Shown here piece after piece: positions 58,758 to 64,000 of a stretch of DNA of 64,000 nucleotides (its first letter is position 1; the number at the start of each line of letters is the position of its first letter). The notes below the pieces were generated by a model. It had not been told where the DNA came from and searched no databases. It saw only the letters and a program-made list of their open reading frames with translations. Source of the DNA: Mastigamoeba balamuthi (lineage: Eukaryota > Evosea > Mastigamoebida > Mastigamoebidae). The DNA lies in assembly GCA_902651635.1 (NCBI GenBank), contig CACRSC010000063.1:1-64000 (forward strand). Direction: 5' to 3'. The translations under genes were made by a program, and so were the position numbers.

Positions 58758-59913
58758 TTACAGAGAGTCCTTGTGGAAGACCTGCGTCACGAACGCCAGG
58801 AGCAGCAGGCAGCCGACCACGAACGGCGCCCAGAGAGCTACCTTGTTGATCCCGCTGTCCTTGTCGTCTCCCGCCCCCCTCGGCAGCGCCGGCGGCCCGC
58901 ACGTCGTCCCCGAGTCCTTGGCGATGCAGATCTCGATCCAATAGACGTGCCTCCAGCGCTCCCCGGCGACGAACAGCCTGGCGGCAAACGGGTCGAACGC
59001 CACGGCGGAGAGCCTCCCGCTCTCGAGCCGCTCGAGGTCCGCGAGGTCGACCTCTGCGTGCACGACCCCGCTGCCCGGGTCCACTCGGACAAGCGTGCTG
59101 CCCGACACAGCCCACAGGTTGCCGCCGATGTGCTCGATGTCCGCCAGGCCCTGCACCGCCACGCCCAGGCGCACCACGCTGACGTTGCCCGCGTACACGA
59201 GCCTCGCCGTCTGCAGCGCCTTGCTCCCCGCGATGTCCACCATGTGCAGCGTGCTCGTGTTGTCGCTGACGAACAGCCTGCCCCTGCCTGGCCCAGCGTG
59301 CCGCCACCGCGTGAGCCCTCGCAGAGGTGGCCCTCGCCCCGGGGTGGGCGCGTGCGTGCGTACCGTCGTAGGCGATGCCGGCGACGGGCCTGAGGGGCAG
59401 CTCGAGCCTGAAGGCCATCTCCATGCCCTCGGAGCCCTCCCGCAGGAAGAGCAGGTGCCCCTGGGCCCTGGCGGCCTGCACGACGTACCCGCCGACGACG
59501 CAGACGCCGCGGGCCTCGTAGACGGGCATGTGCGTGTACTCGGAGCGCAGCGTCCCCGTCGCCGCCTCGAACGTCCGCAGGCGCGAGGGGCTCTGGCCGT
59601 AGGACAGCGCCAGCACCGCCGCGTCCCCCCGGCCCGACCGCAGCGCCAGCGACGACAGCACCCAGGCGGGGTCCGCCCGCGGCAGGAGGTATGCGAGGCG
59701 CTGCCTGTGCGTGAAGAGCGTCACCGGCGGGTCCGCGTGGCCGCCGTCGTCGGCATCGTCGTCGGTCTCGGAGCCGTTGGCCGCCTCTGCACGGGGCGCG
59801 CCAGGCACGGGTGAGATGGGGGTGGGGCGAGGGCGGAGCGAACCCGGCTGGCGGGCCCAGCAGAGGCCGGCGCAGAGGAACAACAACGACCACGTTCGAG
59901 CGTTCGTAGCCAT
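58758..59913 (-). CDS. Membrane-anchored glutaminyl-cyclase-like beta-propeller protein
   Basis: Two exons (59913-59364, 59287-58758) give 359 residues. The N-terminus is a signal peptide (WSLLFLCAGLCWA). The body has propeller-type repeats, with the best match GLADIEHIGGNLWAVSGSTL then LVRVDPGSGVVHAEVDLADL, LSAVAFDPFAARLFVAGERW and VYWIEI, the order found in plant/bacterial glutamine cyclotransferases (Gln_cyclotrans). Those enzymes form N-terminal pyroglutamate. A C-terminal membrane segment (APFVVGCLLLLAFVTQVF) with a short HKDSL tail anchors it, which is not usual for the family. The tail somewhat resembles an ER-retention KDEL-type end but is not canonical. The usual NGIAYD and TGKxWP motifs are altered here, so activity is uncertain. 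Confidence 0.65.
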
Positions 59914-59942
59914 CGTGTCCTTCGTCGAAATGTGTAATTGCC

Positions 59943-59978
59943 GATATTCCTGTCCGAAATATCTCGTGGAAAATATCT
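59943..59978. promoter_or_regulatory. Triple AT motif in a 137-base divergent promoter
   Basis: CGATATTCC (59943), GAAATATCTC (59956) and AAAATATCT (59970) are clustered between the cyclase-like gene (ATG 59913, minus) and the small conserved gene (ATG 60051, plus). Confidence 0.5.
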
Positions 59979-60050
59979 CAAGAGATTTTCGGTACCACAC
60001 ACACCGTCAGCGGTATCCCATCCCGGAGCGCGCAGGACCCGGCCGCGGCC

Positions 60051-60861
60051 ATGGCGACAGCGAGGGTGCAGCAGTACAGGCCCAGGGACCTGTTCACGTA
60101 CCTCTGCGGCACGTGGAAGCGCAATCTCGAGTGGAGGGAGTTCGGTGGCTCGTTCTGCTTCCAGCGCACCACCAACACCGTCGTGCAGGTCTCCGACCCG
60201 CACATCTGACTCGGATCTCGATTTCCGCCGCGCAGGGCGGGGGAATAAAAACCCTGAACTGCGCTGACCGATTCGTTTGGGCACTTGCAGATCGACGAGT
60301 TCCAGAAACTGATTGCGGATCCCACAGCCAAGCACCTCAAGTGGAGCTTTGGAGCCAGCGTGAACAAGAAGGACCACAACTTCGCCTACGTGATGAAGGC
60401 ACCGCTGCTGCAACCGCCGTTTGTGCCTGGACCTGATTCACCAGCTGACAACCACTCCCTCCGCCTGCTCTCTCTTTCCTTCCTCTCCCCCTTCCTCTCG
60501 TCGTTTGCATCGTGCAGGTGACGGTTGTCGACCCCACCACGGAGGACGTGGCGCTTGAGTGGGACTACCTCGGCACGCCCTGCGCCGGGCACTACATCGC
60601 AGCAACAGGCGTGCTAGTGCTCAACTTCTACCAGAAGCTCTCCACGGTGACAGTGACATACCATGTCATCGACGCCAACAGTGCGCCAGAACCCCCGCAC
60701 GCAACTGTGTTGCGGGTACCACGCACTAACCATTCGCTGCCTGCAAAGCCATGGCGGTGTGCGTGCTCGAGGTCGAGGCCGGGAAGCAGCCCCTCATGCA
60801 GTACGGAAACATGTACAGGATCGATCTTGAGTTGTACGCCAAGCACGGCGCAGCATCGTGA
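60051..60861 (+). CDS. Small lipocalin-like conserved protein (DUF6314-like)
   Basis: Four exons (60051-60188, 60291-60398, 60518-60680, 60749-60861) give 173 residues. The start YRPRDLFTYLCGTWKRNLEW has the FLxGxWxxxR pattern of DUF6314/lipocalin-like proteins. Later beta-strand-like stretches are VALEWDYLGTPCAGHYIAAT and VLVLNFYQKLSTVTVTYHVI, ending YRIDLELYAKHGAAS. No function is known. Intron 2 has either a GC donor (GCACCG at 60399) or a GT donor slightly downstream (GTGCCT). The acceptor of exon 4 is AAAG. It shares a 137-base promoter with the cyclase-like gene. Confidence 0.6.
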
Positions 60862-61186
60862 GCCGTAGGCGGCCCACCAAACCGTATCACAACGCCTGGC
60901 TGTCTGCCAATATCAATATCCGTTCTCTTGCTTTGGATCCCTGCCCTCAGTTTTGGCAACAGCTGCTTATACTCCAGGCTCATTGCTCCCTGCTGATTTA
61001 CAATTGCATGTTGCATCCCAGATTTCAATCAGTGCACATTCAGCAGCAAGATTCCTTGACCGATTTCAGCATTCGTGGATATTTTGGCGGGGGTGACGTG
61101 GTTTGCTGAACCACTTCCGTGCAGCCGTTTTCTGGGCACAAACGATTTCTGACGAGATAGCAAACAGGTCAAACAAAGCTCTTTTG
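60862..61186. other. Transition into the second AT-rich block
   Basis: GC content falls over this stretch. No gene was seen. Confidence 0.5.
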
Positions 61187-62560
61187 GGACCGAACATCTC
61201 AGCATCCCATCTGCCCCGCAGGAAGTGCTCGCACATCGTGCTCATGCTGCTGATGACACTCCCACTCGCGACAATCAGACGGTAAGACCATCAACTGCCC
61301 CCCTCCTCCCGAAAAAGCAAATGCCCACACCTGTTGGCTAATCATCACATCTCACCAGGGCGGCAATGGTGGCACTTCCAGCCAAGGTGGGGAGAATGTC
61401 ACCAGTATCAGCATCGAAAATCTGCCGAATGATCAGTGCAGTTGGGTCAGCATGTTTGCTGCTGAGTCTCGTGGTGGGTGTGCTCAGCAACAAGTGTCGC
61501 TTCGGCCATTGATGGGGTCACAGAAGGCCGTTCATCACTGGTGCCTTTGGGATACTCGTTGCCACTGGCCTCTGGTCTGCTGGTGATATTCGGTCCTGTC
61601 TGTGGATGATCACAGCTGCTTACGTAATGCTATTCATTAGTATCTTGCTCTCATTGGTTGTCAGTGCACTTATTCTGGATACACTTCCATCAGCACAACA
61701 CGGACTAGCCAGTGGCATCAATGGTGTCCTTACAGCCATAGAACTTGAGTGCTGCTATGGCCTGATGGCAACTGGTATTCCACTGTGGGGTATTTTCATA
61801 TTGTTGGGACTGACTATTGCTGCCTCGGTTATTCCCACAATCATCTTTGCACATGCTGATAGGCCAGGGAAACTCTGAAGAGAGTGTAGTATGACTACTC
61901 TTCGTGACAAGATGGGCTAAGGGGTTTTCTCTTTGACCCTTGCAAGCACCCTGACTGGACACTGCTTCTTTTGATAAATATGGGGGTTGCATTTGTCAAA
62001 GGAAAGAGCCAGTTCATTCAGTTCTGGGTGATTGACAATCTTGATATTGCAAATCCACTTCAGTTTATCGGAATCGCAGGAGCAGCCACTCTTGCAATTG
62101 CTATCATTGTTTCTGTTCCAACTGGATAGCTGAGTGATAGGGTTGGAAGGAAGTCCATCATGCTGGTTTCACTTACTCTTCTGTGCTGTACATCCTGCCT
62201 TACTGCTTTTATCTTCAATATTCACATTGTCCTCTGTTGTCTCATTGCTACTGGAACTGGCACGGGTTTGTTTTTGTCTGTATCTACAGCCATTATCTGT
62301 GATGTAATGCCAAATTCCAAGGACAGTGCAAAGCATATTTCAGTGATATGACTGTTTTCAACAATTGGAGAAGTGATCTTCCAACTAATTTATGGAAGAG
62401 TACTGGGATTATTCGAAGTTCATAACTCAGATGAACAGGAATCTGCATCTCTCAATGGCAGAAAATACTCAGCAACTGGATATCAGATAATGTTCTTGAT
62501 CTCTGCTTCAATATGCCTTACTACTATCGTTCTCTGATCAAATTCTATTACCAGTAAGGG
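61187..62560 (+). pseudogene. MFS transporter pseudogene (sucrose-transporter/GPH-like), AT-rich
   Basis: The segments run PRRKCSHIVLMLLMTLPLA, an in-frame intron (GTAAGA donor at 61280, CACCAG acceptor near 61359), VALPAKVGRMSPVSASKI, LLLSLVVGVLSNKCRFGH, RRPFITGAFGILVATGL, YVMLFISILLSLVVSALI, GLASGINGVLTAIE, LSDRVGRKSIMLVSLTLL (the MFS loop motif) and FLISASICLTTIVL. This is a whole 12-helix SUT/GPH-type transporter, but in-frame stops occur after CRFGH, before LSDRVGRK (TAG) and after KHISV (TGA), with frameshifts near 61870-61980. Stops of different types argue against a variant code. It is homologous to the GC-rich relic at 18433-19055 and retains an intron. Confidence 0.8.
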
Positions 62561-62599
62561 GAAAGACTGCCCAGATGAACCGTGAGGGAATACAAGCTA

Positions 62600-63180
62600 C
62601 ATCAATCAATTCAGCCGAAAAAGAATAAAGCATATTCTTTTCAAAGATTATTTTTTTGTATTGGTATGCAATTACATATGACGAGCATGTATGCATTTTA
62701 TCTATTTATGAATATTATCTAACAATACAACAAATTTCCGATATTCTTCATACAATTCTAATTGATAATTATACTTAGTTCTTTATAATAGTAAAGACAG
62801 TTCTTAGCTTTATGCATTCTGCTGAAATGTCTGTTTCTGTATTGAATAACTAACATTGTATTTAGGTAGAAGATATCTTGTTTGGATTTTTCTTTATATC
62901 ATAGTCTCAGAATGCTGCTTGCAGAATGCTTCTGAAGCTCAAGTAGTAGATAGTTTAGTTCTATCAACTTAAATTCAGTTTCTATAAAGAAGTGATTTAT
63001 AACAATATCACAGTTCAAATCAATTCACATTATTCATTCATTATATTGCAACTGCTTCAATTGTAAAGAATGCCAATTAGTGAATATGGTTTATAATTGG
63101 AACAGAGGTGCATTGTACAGTACATGTACTGCCATTCTGAAATAATCCAACAAAATGAAGCAGTAATCAGATGAAAATTA
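62600..63180. other. Very AT-rich spacer
   Basis: A/T runs with no reading frame or repeat I can name. Confidence 0.5.
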
Positions 63181-63185
63181 CTTTA

Positions 63186-63530
63186 CTTATGAGGAAATCA
63201 TCGTTTCACAGGACCACCACCTCATCTACACTACCAAGAGCCTGATCGACCACGTGCAATCAAAGGTGCATGTGAACAGGTTGCACCAGTTCTGGCCAGG
63301 CACACTCAGCCTGGAGGAGTTGATGGCCAAAGCAGTCAACGAGAACGAGTACCCCATCGAGAAGATCTATACCCACAAATGCCAAGGGATGAAACTCTAT
63401 TTCCAGTTGAAGTACTTGGGATACCCCGACATTGACGACGATCACCCCAACGTGTGGAACGAGTACCAGGACGTGAGGTGAAGCCCAGTCGTCCAGAAGT
63501 ACATGAGAGTGCACAAGCTGAGGAAGTCAC
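63186..63530 (+). mobile_element. Chromointegrase C-terminal fossil (Ty3/Gypsy-like LTR element or relative)
   Basis: A short relic covers the end of a retroviral-type integrase (VHVNRLHQFWPGTL, like the GPY/F region) followed by a chromodomain (YPIEKIYTHKCQGMKLYFQ, then LKYLGYPDIDDDHPNVW). This pairing is known from chromoviral Ty3/Gypsy elements and also from Polinton integrases, so the family is not fixed. It is a broken fragment of about 350 bases with no LTR, reverse transcriptase or target-site repeat seen. It sits in AT-rich decayed DNA, and its age is probably substantial. Confidence 0.6.
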
Positions 63531-64000
63531 GGATCCCAAAGGGGTAGGCTGACTGATCGTACTGCCTTTCTGTGAAGGAAGGCAATGTCGTGGCCCATGC
63601 CACGTGGCCGTGCCACTTCACCACTGCCATTTCACTGACAGGATGATTCACCTCTCACACATACGTCAGACAAAACAGTTCGTTGTTTCACATTCCTCGC
63701 ACAGTTCCCTACAAAAAAGAACTAAAGTCTGATAGATCAGAAGAACATCATAAGGCTGCTATTAAACATGTCTGTATCTGTGTTGCTAGTGTTTTGAAAC
63801 AATGCAGAACACGTGGAGAGGTAGGTGGTCTGAATTGCAATTGCATATCATAATCAGCATCTTGGTGTTCATCTGTGAAATCACCTCACTTACGAGGTTG
63901 TTTATTCCTTTTTATGTATTCACAGATAAATTGCCAGATTTTTGTACTTATCCAATCAATGTTATACAGATAATTCAGTTAAGAAAACAGAGGATAACCC
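63531..64000. other. AT-rich window end
   Basis: No gene or repeat is recognised up to the window edge. Confidence 0.5.

Noticed and set aside
61187-62560. Reassigned stop codons explaining the TAG/TGA codons in the transporter frame
   Set aside because: Both TAG and TGA interrupt it along with frameshifts, while more than twenty other genes in the window use the standard code.

Overview
The window is nuclear DNA of a GC-rich protist with dense spliceosomal introns. The gene set is a membrane sensor with an RGS domain, a six-pass phosphodiesterase-like protein, three arrestin-fold proteins, a MEKK/ANP-type MAPKKK, a LIM protein, an F-box membrane protein, a poly-Q nuclear-type protein, Rab2, MSH2, G6PDH and PRPP synthetase. 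It looks amoebozoan-like (an Archamoeba such as Mastigamoeba would fit), but no rRNA or lineage marker is present, so this is inference. All reconstructed genes use the standard code.

Layout. 1-1319: 5' part of a divergent ER-type Hsp70 (minus). 1340-9500: an AT-rich, CpG-poor block with decayed exons and an inverted pair of degenerate minisatellites. 9571-13961: methyltransferase and poly-Q protein (both minus). 14329-20609: tRNA-Trp and three tandem nine-exon arrestin genes, with a broken tRNA-Trp copy and a transporter relic between them. 21161-24189: ATP-grasp ligase with its last exon present twice around an N. 24655-30128: MSH2 and an AAAP transporter, head to head. 30257-34193: three poorly known membrane or secreted proteins. 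34349-39376: CHASE-like/RGS receptor and six-pass pseudo-phosphodiesterase, head to head. 39518-43512: Rab2 and a GPI-type glycosidase-like protein. 43565-51042: tRNA-Thr, coiled-coil/EF-hand protein, PRPP synthetase, LRR protein with one exon per repeat, tRNA-His. 51311-60861: MAPKKK, LIM protein, G6PDH, glutaminyl-cyclase-like protein and a small conserved protein. 60862-64000: a second AT-rich block with a transporter pseudogene and a chromointegrase fossil.

Genes were reconstructed by hand; for most of them exon lengths and phases close exactly. Recurrent features are short introns, an unusually high share of GC-AG introns (about a dozen of roughly 100), and an AAATATCT/AGATATTT motif near many starts. 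The most interesting loci are the divergent RGS-receptor / pseudo-phosphodiesterase pair, which looks like a membrane signalling module, and the CpG-depleted decaying blocks, which hold relatives of a transporter also found as a relic in GC-rich DNA.
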